Counted from the stretch's first letter, positions 34,455 through 45,790 are shown. The stretch: DNA of 64,000 nt from Rapana venosa (GCA_028751875.1 CM054145.1:6350911-6414910), one strand, 5' to 3'. Notes: generated by a model not told the origin, from the sequence alone. Program-made: numbers and translations.

Positions 34455-34800
34455 CCCTTTGGGGATGCCGGGGTGGGTGGAGGCTATCAGTATGGGGATG
34501 CCGAGGGGGGGGGGGGGGGGGTAGGGGCCTGTTAGTATAAACAGCATCCCCACCTTCTGAAAATTCTGTGCTAGGAATTCCCTCTGATCTACCCCTGTCT
34601 TTTGTTTCTGCCTTGTCACATCCTTCTTAATCCATTCTCCTGCCTTTTCTTCAAGAAACACGTAAAAGATATCAAATTCTCTCCGGCACCGAACTCGGAT
34701 GCGCTGGGCCCGACTTGTCGGGCGCTTAACGGCAGCGCAACGCATTTTTCGCTCCTATAACGGACAACAACAGCTGCTGTCTGAGCGTTCGACAAAAGAG
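34455..34800 (+). mobile_element. SINE-C with compensatory hairpin change
   Basis: Full-length copy with a partly duplicated head (GGGGATGCCG at ~34461 and ~34496) and a G-run at ~34506-34522. The central hairpin reads GCCCGACTTGTCGGGC where other copies read GCCTGACTTGTCAGGC, a paired T:A to C:G difference. It ends TGCTGTCTGAGCGTTCGAC followed by (GA)n. Confidence 0.85.
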
Positions 34801-34837
<37 letters not shown>

Positions 34838-34916
34838 AGACAGTTGATGGAGAAGGTGTCTACCGTCCATTTAACGATACCCCTGGGCATGTTCGTCAGA
34901 CTTGGAAAACCGTTTT

Positions 34917-35281
34917 GTTGTGTGATTTCTTTTCTCCCAAAGTCTTCCCTGTCGTCCCAAGGAACGTGCTGTGTGTATAGCGCAGTACTACTACTATACC
35001 ATTATAGAACGTGGGCCTCGGTTTGTCGTCTGAAATTGAAATCGACCGAAACAGTTTTGTCTGTCCCGCGCTCTGCTTGCTTTAGTATTAAGGTAGGCAG
35101 GGATCAGCGACTTACTGTTCTGGATTGGATTTATTTTGGCCTCTGTCTATCTTTCTGTGCTTCTCTCTCTGTTTCTGTCTCTGTCTGTCTGTCTGTCTGT
35201 GTCTATCTATCTTTCTCTCTGTCTGTCTGTCTGCCTCTGTCTGTCTGTGTCTCTATTCTTGGGTGGTGTGTGCGCGCTATA

Positions 35282-35347
<66 letters not shown>

Positions 35348-35366
35348 ATCTATCTATCTATCTATC
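34917..35366 (+). repeat. Repeat segment ending in (TCTG)n/(TCTA)n, copy 1
   Basis: TTCTTTTCTCCCAAAGTCTT, GGAACGTGCTG, CTATACCATTATA and CTGAAATTGAAATC, then (TCTG)n and about 18 TCTA units. The same order occurs at 36140-36480. Confidence 0.65.
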
Positions 35367-35530
35367 ATGTGTGTGTGTATGTGTGTGTGTGTGTGTGGGG
35401 GGGGGGGGTCTGCGAATGTGTGCATACTCCGTGTGTGTGCACGCGCGCGCGTGTGTATGTGTAGTGTGTACGTGCGCATTTGTAATGCATGTGGCGTGCG
35501 CATGTGTATGTATGTATGTATGTATATATC
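35367..35530 (+). repeat. (TG)n, G-run and (TATG)n microsatellites
   Basis: TG at 35368-35397, a G-run at ~35398-35408, then CG/TG mixture and TATG units at ~35507-35525. Confidence 0.95.
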
Positions 35531-35689
35531 TGTTCAAATTCATTAAACGTCTTTTAACAAGTTGTGATATTAGACGGATGTCTGTATGTCTCTTTCTGAA
35601 TCTGTCTCTGCGTAAAGTGGGTAGAATGAAAACAATCTGGACTTTACAAGAGAAAACGTACTGATGTAATAACAGTTAAATTAACGGTA

Positions 35690-36100
35690 ACTATGGGCAT
35701 ATCATGCCAGGCAATGGAGATTAGTTGCTTTCGCAAACTTCTTGGTATCTCATACAGAGATCATATAACCAACGAGCTAGCAAAAACCAGAACTGAAAAC
35801 GCCATCGGATCCTATGAAGAGCTCCTGACTTCAGTAGGGGAAAAAACCGCAAAACTAAAGTGGTACGGGCACGCCACGCGAACATCTGGACTGGCCAAGA
35901 CTGTCCTACAGGGAACAGTACAAGGAGGGAGACGAAGAGGCAGACAGAGAAAACGATGGGAAGACAACATCAGAGAGTGGACTGGCCTTGAGTGAAACGA
36001 TTTGCTACAGAAAGCTGAAAACCGCGAGGAGTGGAGGAAGCGGGTTGCAAAATCTTCAGTGGTGTCCCCAACGGTCTGCGAGATAGGTGAGGTGGTGAGT
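35690..36100 (+). pseudogene. RTE-like LINE, 3' end of ORF2
   Basis: An in-frame run reads FRKLLGISYRDHITNE, LLTSVGEK, KWYGHATRTSGLAKTVLQG, then GGRRRGRQRKRWEDNIREW and a stop at ~35994. After the stop the frame continues as QKAENREEWRKR and VVSPTV. This is the C-terminal thumb/tail region of RTE-type elements downstream of the reverse transcriptase; no catalytic motif is present. It is a 5'-truncated copy with at least one internal stop. The first ~65 residues are intact, so decay is moderate. Confidence 0.85.
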
Positions 36101-36139
36101 GAGTGAATGTGTGTGTGTCTGACCATCAAAACCATTCAG

Positions 36140-36356
36140 CAGTGTAATAGCTTTTCTCCCAAATGTCTTTTAGGTAGCGGAGGGAAACGTGCTATACCAT
36201 AATTGCGGGGGCTTTACTTTGCCAGCTAAAATTGAAACCCATTGGGTCCCTTGTTGTGTGTTAAGTGTTGATATTTTGTGGGACAGATCTATCTATCTAT
36301 CTGTTGGTCTATCTAACTATCTATCTATCTACCTACCTACCTACCTACCTACCTAC

Positions 36357-36420
<64 letters not shown>

Positions 36421-36480
36421 GTACCTACCTACCTTTCTGTCTGTCTGTCTGTCTGTCTCTCTGTCTATCTATCTATGTGT
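36140..36480 (+). repeat. Repeat segment ending in (TCTA)n, copy 2
   Basis: CTTTTCTCCCAAATGTCTTT, AACGTGCTATACCATAAT and CTAAAATTGAAACC, then (TCTA)n with TACC units at 36331-36355 and again near 36421, and TCTG near 36436. Confidence 0.65.
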
Positions 36481-36489
36481 GTGTTCTGT

Positions 36490-36722
36490 ATTCTTTTTTT
36501 ATTTCGAGGATAATGGAATAAGCACTCATGTGCATTTTTACTTCCAGTCCCCGAACGTATGCAGTTTTGTAAATATTGTCACCCGTTCCAACCGGCACAC
36601 AATGACCTACTCTTCCGAAAAGCGGAACGGGTTTTAACATGTGCGCAAGATCTTATGCTTGTGTTCGCACACGGGAGCTCAGTTTATAGTCTCATCCGAA
36701 AGACTTTTGAGGGGAGTGGAGT
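36490..36722 (-). mobile_element. SINE-A, lacking the tRNA head
   Basis: TTTCGAGGATAATGGAATAA, CAACCGGCACACAATGACC, GTGCGCAAGATCTTATGC and GTCTCATCCGAAAGACTTT in reverse. Stops before the B box. Confidence 0.87.
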
Positions 36723-36879
36723 AGTGTATGTATGTGTATACTTCTCTGCAGTTTCTTTGAATCAGATTGTAAACCGATGTCCCGTGTGCAAAAGTGTGCA
36801 AACTGTTTGCGCACACTCTAAAAGCTCATCTCTCTCTGTCTCTCTGTCACTGTCTGTCTTTCTCTTTGTCTGTCATCAG

Positions 36880-37010
36880 AGAGAGAGAGAGAGAGAGGAG
36901 AGAGGAGGGGGGGGAGGAGGGATGTGGAGAGAAAGAGAGAAAAACAAGGAAAGAAAAGAAAGAAGGAAGGAAGGAAAGAAAGAAGTAAAGGAAGAAAGAA
37001 AGAAAGAAAG

Positions 37011-37070
<60 letters not shown>
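36880..37070 (+). repeat. Polypurine (GA)n/(GAAA)n tract
   Basis: GA, GGGGGG, GAAAGAAG and GA blocks. Basic/acidic frames are artefacts. Confidence 0.95.
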
Positions 37071-37071
<1 letters not shown>

Positions 37072-37165
37072 TCTGAACTGGTTATTATAAACATCGGCCC
37101 GAAGCCACTATACAATGTAAAGGAAAACATATATTATAACAGCACCTATCAATATTATACAATTC

Positions 37166-38400
37166 TAGTTATAATAATAATAATAATAATAATAAATGGA
37201 ACCTATATAGCGCTATATCTTGCAAAGACAAATCAAAGCGCATGCATTCAACCTAATCTTACACAGGAATGCAATGAATGATAAATAATCAATAGTTCAA
37301 ACAGATATTTACAAACATGGTGCGCTGCAGACAAAATCTATGAACTAAAATTTCAATAATCAAATGTTTTTCAAAAGCACACACACACTCACACAGGTCG
37401 TATACTTTAGCAGGGTGATAGGACATTGGCTAGTGAAGGTGGGATAGCTCTGATGTTAAACAGGAGGGGGGAAATCTTAGGTTTGAAATAAATGTCTTGA
37501 GGATGGATTTAAAAGTGTCATAACTAGGTTTCTGGCGAAGAGAAAGAGGGAGCTCATTCCAGGTCGATGGACCCGAAATAGTGAAAGAGCGGCGGCCAAC
37601 AGTGGATTGGTTGAATCTAGGTATTCGAAGGCACAAGGTATCTGCAGTAGATCGGAGGGAACGTGAAGGAGTGTACAGGTTAAGGCATTCACAGAGGTAG
37701 GAGGGTGCAGTTTTGTGGAGACATTTGTAACAGAGGGTCATCATCATCATCAGTCCCGTGACCTTGGCGGTCGTGGAGGAGACACGAAAGACGAAGCCGT
37801 GGTAAGCCTCCTCCATCCATCTCGGTCCTCGGCTCTGCGCAGTAGTGGCGAGTCATTCATCCTGGTCCATTCTCTGATGTTGTCCATCCATGACTTGTTC
37901 TGTCTTCCCCTCTTTCTGCCACCTTCGAATGTTCCCTGCAGAGGGTACTGATCTTATAATTTAGTCTCTGTGGCACAGGCAGCCAGTGGAGAGATCGCAA
38001 GAGAGGGGTAATGTGCTCAGATCTTTTCTTTCTGAGAACAAGTCGAGCTGCGGAGTTTTGTATACGTTGAAGGGAGTGGATAGATGATGCTGGCAGACCA
38101 GACAAAAGAGAATTGCAATAGTCCAGACGTGAAAGAATGAGAGAAGTGACAAGTTTGGCTGTTGCATCTGTGGACAGGTACTTTCGAATTGCACTAATAC
38201 GCCGTAATTGATAGTAGCATGACTGACTGGTCTGGGTGATGAATTTTTGCATAGAGTGTGTGTTGTCGATAACGACACCTAGATACTTCACAGCAGTGGA
38301 TAGAGGGACTGATGTATTGCTATTGAAGCTGTTGTAATGGAAGAGAGTTTGTGTTTGGTCCCTATGAGCATGGCTTCGGTTTCTTCGGTAGTTAGCTTAA
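37166..38400 (-). pseudogene. L2-like LINE, 3' half, interrupted by an RTE fragment
   Basis: Minus-strand protein matches the open LINE frame at 57688-59205 from EAMLIGT through VKYLGVV-like MKYLGVVIDN, LSRLDYCNSLLSGLP, RIQNSAARLVLRKKRS, LHWLPVPQRLNYKI, then KCLHKTAPSYLC and SYDTFKSILKTFI. It ends with the terminal motif (TATATAGCGCTATATCTTGC on plus at ~37203) and an (AAT)n tail at 37166-37197. Frame is broken by the insertion at 37739-37938 and by a shift near 38290. The palm motifs A to C are absent because the copy is 5'-truncated at ~38400. About 85% similar to the other copy by eye. Confidence 0.9.
37739..37938 (-). mobile_element. 200-bp RTE-like 3' end nested in the L2-like LINE
   Basis: Minus strand encodes GTFEGGRKRGRQNKSWMDNI, then REWTRM and SPLLRRAEDRDGWRRL, with a stop in the tail and a (GAT)n 3' end at 37739-37752. 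Perfect 8-bp duplications CAGAGGGT flank it at 37731-37738 and 37939-37946. Removing the insert restores the host LINE reading (…KISTLC joined to YKCLHK…). Confidence 0.92.
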
Positions 38401-38559
38401 ACTCATATATCTCGTATGCACTACAGTTCAAATCTTCAGGATAGTTATCTAATCTTATTGTTAATCTTTTGTAATGATCAGAATAATATGTCCTAGTGTT
38501 GAAGGGGGAGGTAATGCAGAACAATCATGTTATGTCACGAATTCATAATAATACGCGAT

Positions 38560-38640
38560 TCCATTCCCTTTCATTCCATATTGTTTATAGCCCTACCAAC
38601 CACGAAAACCATATCAGGGCTGTCTCCTCAATCAGTTTCA
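38560..38640 (-). repeat. Repeat-H fragment
   Basis: TTTATAGCCCTACCAACCAC and CCATATCAGGGCTG are the reverse complement of repeat-H at ~21980-22025. Confidence 0.65.
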
Positions 38641-38689
38641 GCCGCTCCAGTAACTTTCACTTCAAATTCAAAACCAACACCTCCCAAAA

Positions 38690-38799
38690 CCTTCAAATAT
38701 CTAACACTGCTTAAACCTTCAAATATCTAACACTGCTTAAACCTTCAAATATCTAACACTGTCTTTCTGAAACCCCCCCCCCCCCCCCCCCCCCCCCCA
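38690..38799 (+). repeat. 26-bp tandem repeat x3 and poly(C)
   Basis: CCTTCAAATATCTAACACTG plus CTTAAA repeated at 38690, 38716 and 38742 (last unit partial), then a C-run at ~38774-38799. Confidence 0.95.
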
Positions 38800-39067
38800 C
38801 AACAACATTAAATAAATGACACAATACTTGAACCATTTCATTGCTGTGATGAGGACGCCAGCCATTCCGCTTAATTCATCATCCCCAAATTACAAAAAAG
38901 CACAAAAAATACACATAAAAAGTGCCACGTGGGCAAATAACACTGCAGAATGGACATCCTGTGCCCATCCCAGTGTTTAAGTATCACTACCTGGCTGCCA
39001 GAACAAAAGAACACAGGCAGAATGTCATATAATGAAAACAGAATACTTTTTTGAAAGATTTGCTTGA

Positions 39068-39243
39068 AAAAAGGCAGGAGAATGGACCGGGAAGGCAGAA
39101 AATAAGCAAGAGAGATGACAGAAAGGTAAGGAGAAAGACAGAAACAAAGAGAGAAAGATAGAAAAGTGGAAATTTCTTGCACAGACTTTCCAGAAGGTGG
39201 GGATGCTATTTATACTGAAAGGGCCCCCGGCATCCCCACGGGG
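39068..39243 (-). mobile_element. SINE-C 5' half
   Basis: GGCAGGAGAATGGACC, CTTGCACAGACTTTCCAG and GGCATCCCCACGGGGG in reverse. The 3' half is missing, so this copy is not a simple 5' truncation. Confidence 0.8.
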
Positions 39244-39805
39244 GAATCATACGCGATACATATACAGAGGTAAACATGTTTTAAACAGAAGTACGTGACA
39301 GGATTACCTAATAGACAAAGTATTTTCTCTGGGAAACAGTGTTGGGTTTCAAAAATAAGAGAAGTCTTATGCTTAACTGGATTTAACATTGTTTGGTTGC
39401 AACAGGGTGTTGGAGATGTCGAAAGATTTTTAAGCATATTTAAAAAGTGACTTATTGATATGTTATTCAGAGAACTCAACAGTACAGTTCATTCAAGACT
39501 ATTTTTTTCGAAAGAGAAAGTTATGTTCTAGATGTGGAAAATTATTGCTTTCGTGTTGCCATTACGCAATTGAGGTTTAATGTATTCCCACTTTTAATAA
39601 CAATGTACATCGTTGTAGTGAATCTGCTCATGATAAATCTTGTCCATTTTTGTAAAAATCAAATCGAAAACAAAAACATTTTGTGCTACGTATGAAGATT
39701 TAAGGGTCAAATTTCTCAAAGAATAGAAAGGAGTTCCTCTGCACATGTTACTCGAGCCACTGATCCTATCCACAGACATGATTTATCTAAATATGTATTT
39801 CATAC
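39244..39805. other. Unannotated, no gene seen
   Basis: AT-rich sequence with short frames and no recognisable domain or repeat. Confidence 0.4.
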
Positions 39806-39852
39806 AAGCAAAATAGGAAAGAGGGAGAGAGATAGAGAGAGGGGGAGAGAGA

Positions 39853-39901
<49 letters not shown>

Positions 39902-40300
39902 AAAAAAGTTGGAGGGAGAGAGAAACACGTAGAAAAAATGACGGAAAGAAAGAAAAAAAAGAATGAAAGACAAGCTGTCAGAGAGTGGGGCAGAGTAACA
40001 AGCAAAAAGAGTAATAAAGGAATGAAAGAAAGAAGAAATGAAAGAAAGAAATAAAGAAAACAATAAGTAAACAAAGAGATTTGAGACAGGAGCAACACAA
40101 AACGATTACCGCCCCCCCCCCCCCCCCCCCCCATCCAACAAAAATCTCCTTAAAGAAAAACAGACAGAAAGAAACAAACAAAAACAGGAAGGAAATAAAG
40201 AAAGAATGACAGAACGAAACCAAGAAGTTAAAAAAACCCCACAACACCCCAAACTTAAAGACAGAAAGGAGAAACAGAGAAAAAAAAGTATAAAAAACCC
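39806..40300 (+). repeat. (GA)n, GAAA-rich and C-run cluster
   Basis: GA at 39818-39898, A/G-rich GAAAGAAA sequence to ~40300, and a C-run at ~40112-40132. Confidence 0.9.
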
Positions 40301-40685
40301 CCAAACAACCACTTTTCCGATAACAGAAAAAAACCCACAAACAATTCAATATGCCAAATACAACAAAAAATAAACATCGGATGAATAATCAACCAGATAA
40401 AACAATAACCCAGAAACACCAGACCCTCTCAACGAAAACAAGTCGTTTTGCTGTTATTAAAATATTATTTTGCCCAAGTGCAATTTTTTTACCTGTAGGA
40501 AAGAAGAAAGGGGGAGTTCCATACATTCTGATGATTCAGATATGTAAAACAACAACATCAACAACAACGAATGAAGAATTTGGCAAACTACTCTTTCTGT
40601 TATGATTCGTATCATGCGCATAGAGCAATGCATGTCAAACACAATGCATTATGTATGAACGATTTTCTGTAAAGATTAAATATAG
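40301..40685. other. Unannotated, no gene seen
   Basis: A-rich sequence with no supported coding frame. Confidence 0.4.
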
Positions 40686-40808
40686 AGCAGAGAGAGAGAC
40701 AGAGAGAAATGTAAATGTAACACTTAACGCCTTCAACCGACATCGGCTTAGAGAGAGAGCAGAGACAGAGAGAAAGAACTTGAGAGAGACAGACAGAGAC
40801 AGAGAAAT

Positions 40809-40880
<72 letters not shown>

Positions 40881-41130
40881 ACACTTACACGTACACACAC
40901 ACACGCACGCGCGCACGATACTTAATGCTTTCAATCGACATTGGCTTGCAATCAAGCGTGTGCCAAGGGAGAGAGTTAAACCGTTTTGCCTTCATCACAA
41001 CAGTATTTTTGTATGGAGCAGAATAACACAGAAACGATAACGTAAAACAACACACACACACGCACACCACACACTACACAACACACACATACAGACGCCC
41101 GCCCCCCCCCCCCACCACACACACTACACA
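40686..41130 (+). repeat. (GA)n, (CA)n and C-run microsatellites
   Basis: GA at 40814-40875, CA at ~40892-40918 and 41049-41092, C-run at 41100-41113. Two copies of a short motif (CTTAACGCCTTCAACCGACAT and CTTAATGCTTTCAATCGACA, at ~40723 and ~40921) flank the main GA array. Confidence 0.85.
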
Positions 41131-41230
41131 CACGAACGCAGGCTAAAGAATGCATGCTGGGCATGTATATGTCATCCACGCCACAAACCATAGCTGACCC
41201 TCACTTCTAACCTCCCCCGCCACATCCCTC

Positions 41231-41752
41231 TCCCAAGAAAAAGCGGTCGGAATCTTACCGTGTGTCTAAGATTTCTTCGTCTTACGTTCGCACACATCAA
41301 CTCGGTTATAGTCTCATCCAAAGGATTTCAGGGGAGTACAGCCAGTATCAGTGTTAAGTAAAGGTGTCCCATAACCTATAAAGTCGTAGGGGAGCGAGAC
41401 ATCAGGGACCTCAACTTCTCCAGGGGCCAGCATATTGAGGACGGCACCCATCTCCTCTCCCTCGCTGTTTTACCTTCCCTGACCCTAAAGAGGGCAGGTA
41501 CCCATTTTACAGCTGGGTGAACTGGGGTACTGCACTGAAGCAAACGGTCACCAATCCGCTGCTTAACCTTAGCTTGGGGAAAGCGATTGCTTTGACCACT
41601 GAGCTATCCCGTCCTCTGTCAATATTAACTCCAGGGGGAAAATTCCCTTTGAGCGGACGCTTTTAAAAAGATTCGAACCCAGGGCCTGAAGTGACTGTTA
41701 GATCCAGAGTTTCAACACCCTTTCCAACGACTCGGTTATCTCGCCCCACTTT
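41231..41752 (-). mobile_element. SINE-A interrupted by SINE-B
   Basis: 3' part at 41231-41357 (GTGTGTCTAAGATTTCTTCG, GTCTCATCCAAAGGATTTC). Head at ~41615-41752 (ATTCGAACCCAGGGCC B box, CGACTCGGTTATCTCGCCCC A-box side). Confidence 0.8.
41358..41614 (-). mobile_element. SINE-B nested in SINE-A, 5S part partly deleted
   Basis: Tail GTAAAGGTGTCCC at left, AGCTATCCCGTCC (tRNA end) at right. The 5S-like box lost about 20 bases, leaving AACGGTCACCAATCC next to GCTGCTTAACC. Flanks TCAGTGTTAA and TCAATATTAA suggest a degenerate target duplication. Confidence 0.85.
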
Positions 41753-41794
41753 GATGCATTGAGTTGTTACACAATCGTCTGCTGATATGAGGCT

Positions 41795-42060
41795 GTTTCA
41801 GGAAGGTGGAGGGAAGGGAGGGAGGGAGAGAGAGGAAGGGAGGGAGGGCGAGAGAGGGAAGGAGAGAAAGAGGCTGTGGAGAGAGAGGTAGAGAAAGATC
41901 CAGACAGAGACAGAGAGAAAGAGACTCAGAGAGATAGAAAAGTGTGTGCTTGAGGGGGGGGAGAGAGAGACAGAGGCACAGAAAGATAGAATGAAGTGGA
42001 GTGTGTGAGGTGTGTGGTGGACAGACAACACTGCAATCATTGCTTTGCAAAAAGACGCGT
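41795..42060 (+). repeat. Purine-rich tract
   Basis: GGGAGGGAGGGAGAGAGAGG-type sequence with a G-run at ~41954-41963. No coding. Confidence 0.85.
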
Positions 42061-43148
42061 GCTCTGAATCCCTTATCAATTCTGAAGGAATTCTTGAAAT
42101 ACGGACATTTCTAAATGTGATGTAGCTGTGGTGTGTGTGTGTGTGTGTGTGCGTGGGGTGGTGTGTGGTGGTGGTGCATCTGGCGTGCGCGGGGTTGTGT
42201 GTTTGTGTAGAGAATGTAGGTGTGGAGGAGACAGAGATAGATATAATAATGAAAGAGAGAAAGAATAGAGTCTAATGCGGATTTAAGATGACGTGTATTG
42301 TGTATACGGTGTCTATGTGTCATTGCGTGTGGAAGAGATGCATGTTATAAAAGAAGGCAGATGAGGATGAGGAGGAGACGGAGAGAGAGAGAGGATTGCG
42401 CGCGGTGCGGATTCTTCGACTTCATGTAATGACGGTGGATAATGTAAAATGCGTAAGTAGCAACCGACATTCAGCGCGTTTGAACTTTATAAATGTTAAT
42501 TGGTTTCCGACACGGCCTAAGAATCCAATAAGTCGTGTACGTGACTCCCCAACACTAACCAAGCAAGGTGAACTAATAACAATCGCCAACCAAAAAATCC
42601 CCCTCTTCGCGAATGAACTTTACAGATGTAAAGCATTTGAGACATCCTTAAACACGAATAAGGCCTCCGCATCGGAGACAAACCGGCCAACCAACAAGCC
42701 AGCCAACCAACCAACAAGCCAACCAACCAATCAAATAAACACACCCCCTCCTCCACAAACTAATTAGCAGCCAATATAAAGACACTCTGGCAAAGAGGAA
42801 TCACGACAACAACAATATCTGACACCAAAACCAGAATCAGCATTGCGTGGTAACCTGCGGACGCGAAAGTATGAAATGCTGAACAATATCTGAGCTAGGG
42901 GGTGGGGGTGGGGGGTGGACTTTGAAACACACACATTAAACACCTTTTAACAAGCCCTCGGGCCAGATGAGGAGGCTTTAAAGACCCAACACGCTCACTA
43001 ACGGAGATTCGATTTCATTTGATCTGGATTGGACTGTTATCGCCCTAACGCTGAAATGAAATGAAACGTGTGTGTTGAACTTTTTTTTTTGTCGCGTTGC
43101 GTTACACGGAACAAGCATTTCAGGGGTAGCTCGATGAAAGAAACGGAC

Positions 43149-43181
<33 letters not shown>

Positions 43182-43390
43182 CGATGATAATGTAAACCTG
43201 TTTAGCTCTTTAATACCAAATCTGCATATGGTTTACTTTTCTGATACTTTCAATCTCAGAGTCCAAATTTATAGCGTTAAGGCTTTGATTTTACAAATGT
43301 GGAGGGAGGCTTATAATATTACGAAGCGCCCTTATAATGATAAGAGGATGATGATAATAATAATGACAATAATAATAGTAACAACAGCAA
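42061..43390. other. Unannotated, microsatellite-bearing, no gene seen
   Basis: Contains TG/GGTG repeats at ~42130-42180, CCAACCAA repeats at ~42684-42732, a G-run at ~43151-43181 and scattered (ATA)n. A 123-codon frame at 42396-42767 ends in Asn/Pro/Thr repeats from the CCAA array and has no recognisable domain. Confidence 0.5.
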
Positions 43391-43394
43391 CAAG

Positions 43395-43870
43395 AAGAAG
43401 AATAATAATGATAATAATGTATGGAATTTATATAGCGCTAAATCTTGTAAAGCAACAAATCTAAGCGCTTACATTCAAATCATTTACACGCATGCAATTA
43501 CATATGAATAAGATGAACAGATATCAAATTTACGCACGCACGCACGCACACACACATACACGCGTACCATCTGAAAATAAAAGTTTGACTTTGACGCACG
43601 CGCGCGCGCGAATACCTTCGTTCGCGCGCACAGCACGCTTAGGCAGGTAATGGAGACGGGGGTGACTGTCAAAGAGTATGGATAGATCTGAGATAGGAAA
43701 TAAATGTTTTGAGGCTGGATTTGAAAGTATCAAAACGTAGGCTTTTGGCAAACGGATAGAGGGAGGTCATTCCAGTTGACCACAAATAGAGGGGGATAAC
43801 ATATGAAGGTGCGAGCATCCTAACATAAAACGGACGAAGTTCTGTTTGTATAAAAGATCCATGGAAAACC
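43395..43870 (-). pseudogene. L2-like LINE, 3' end
   Basis: Terminal motif ATGTATGGAATTTATATAGC at ~43418 with (AAT)n to its left. At ~43690-43790 the minus strand encodes LRFDTFKSSLKTFIS after a TGMTSLYPFAKS region, matching the LINE C-terminus. CA/CG microsatellite lies between. Heavily decayed. Confidence 0.8.
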
Positions 43871-44229
43871 TGCATTAACGTATCACTGACCCTGATCTTT
43901 ATTGGTAAAATGTTTCATACCATTATCAATTGTTCTTGATATTAATGTGGTATTTTTGGTATGTTACTGTCAGACTCTACAATAAAAGGCTCTAATACTT
44001 GGACAGGTGTATAATCGGTCATTATCTCTCACCTGTCATAGTCCATGTTGAAATTCTCAACATGGCACAAGTATTTACCAAAGAAAGAATGGTGAGTAAG
44101 TTAGATTTAAGCAGACTCAGAACATCAAAATTTGAGATTCCCTCGACTGGTGCCGGTGATGTTATAAACTGTATTTGTGTACAGGTATAAAATGATTGTA
44201 GAATGGATGGTGGGAGCAAAAAGAATTTC

Positions 44230-45790
44230 AAGGGTTCGGAAGGGTAAAAGGTTATACAGACAGAAAGTTGAACAACACTTTCAAAAGAGTTGCGTGGAGG
44301 GCAAACGAGAGGAAAAGTTTCACTCAGTCAATTAGCACAGAAGAACAACAGATCCCCCCCCCCCCCCCCCCCCCAACTGAATTCATTCTATTGCCACTTT
44401 GAGCGCGACAATCTTGGTCACGAGCTCGAGAGTGTTATGTTTTATCTGCGCAAACAAGTCTGTGATGATAATGATCAAGGTGCTGATGACTTTGCTATCA
44501 ATGCCAAATATATAAAATTAGTATTTGAAAGATTGCTAAGCTGTGGGCGTGGATGACGTTGTGCGATGGTTGAAGATATGTGCTGAGCAGTTGTGTCATG
44601 TTTTTAGTGTTTCTTCTCTCAATCTCTGAAAACAAGCTACATACCCAGCCTCTGGAAGAAGTCAATCATTTGTCCTGTTCCAGAAAATAATTACCCATGT
44701 CTCTCTATGATGACAGACCTGTCGCGCTCACTCTGATAGTAACGCATTATTCTAAAACGCATTCTTCTGTTCACAACTTCTTACCAAGATCCTCTCCAAT
44801 TTGCATACAAAGCAAACAGAAGCACAAATGATGCTACTTTTAACTTGTTGCGCAACGCATACTGTCATATGTAAAAACCTGGTTCTTTAATTCCGATACT
44901 TTTACTGACGTTTCCTCTGCTTTCAACACCCTCCAGTCCCATCTGCTAGCACAAAAACGACTTTCACTGAATGGCGTCTTAGGCTTATTCTTTGGGTTAT
45001 GAACTTTCTGGTGAATCGAACACAGTATGTCCGATTTCAAAAAGCAATATCAGTTGAAAAGTCAACATCCACTGGATGTCCTCAGGGCACTGTTCTGTCT
45101 CCTATCCTTTTCACTCTATATACTAATGACTGCACTGGTTCTGGTATTACACCATTGGCTTTGATTATTCTGCATTTGTTCAACTCTTATCCCGTGCATT
45201 CTAAACAACTCGATCGTTTTCTTCCTGGCGTAAAAGAAACTATCTTAACTTAAGTGTTAACAAATCCCTAAAGAAATGCTATTTCGTAAAAATGCAGAGC
45301 CGGCACCCGAGATACTTAGATACTAAGGTAATGTCATTGACCAGAAATTAAATGTTATTGCTTACACAGTTATGATAAATAAGAAATGCCATTTGTATAT
45401 TTTCATTCAAAAGCCCAGGAGTCTCTAGATTAATGTTTTAAGTTTTACAAAATTTCTATAGTTGCTTTATTATGTCTGCCGTATCTTTTCCCTTCATATA
45501 CTGGTATACAACTTTGAATGTCAGAAACATATCGTACTGAATAAAGTTGTAATTCGAGGTAGCAAAATTTTGGGTTGTGCTAAAAAGTAACCAAAAAATC
45601 TGTGTAAATGTCGTGTGAGAGCTAATGCGAAAGAATTATGATACGCACGTGCTGGCTAAGTATTTTGAACTCCTTCCGTCGCAAAAGCGCCATATGGTGC
45701 CCAAATGTAAAACTCTTCGAGGTAAATACATCTCTTTCCCTACTTCGACTATGCTACTGAATAGGATGTAACATTACAACAGCAAATGTG
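44230..45790 (+). pseudogene. Rex1-like LINE, decayed RT and C-terminal region
   Basis: Across frames: YRQKVEQHFQKS (~44260), SFYCHFERDN (~44388), VVGWLKICAEQLCHV-like (~44550), KKSIICPVPKNNYPC (~44655), DPLQFAYKANRSTDDAT-like (~44790-44835), FTDVSSAFNTLQSHLLAQ (motif A region, ~44900), MNFLVNRTQYVRF (~44999), STGCPQGTVLSPILFTLYTN (motif B, ~45065-45126), VNKSLKKCYFVKM-like (~45255) and LAKYFELLPSQKRHM (~45650). Order and wording resemble the Rex1/Babar group. The YxDD catalytic box region lies in a deletion after motif B. Many frameshifts, a C-run insertion at 44354-44374 and stops make it inactive. Group assignment is from remembered family style. Confidence 0.8.

Noticed and set aside
42396..42767. 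123-codon frame
   Set aside because: The C-terminal third is a CCAA microsatellite translation and the rest has no recognisable feature.
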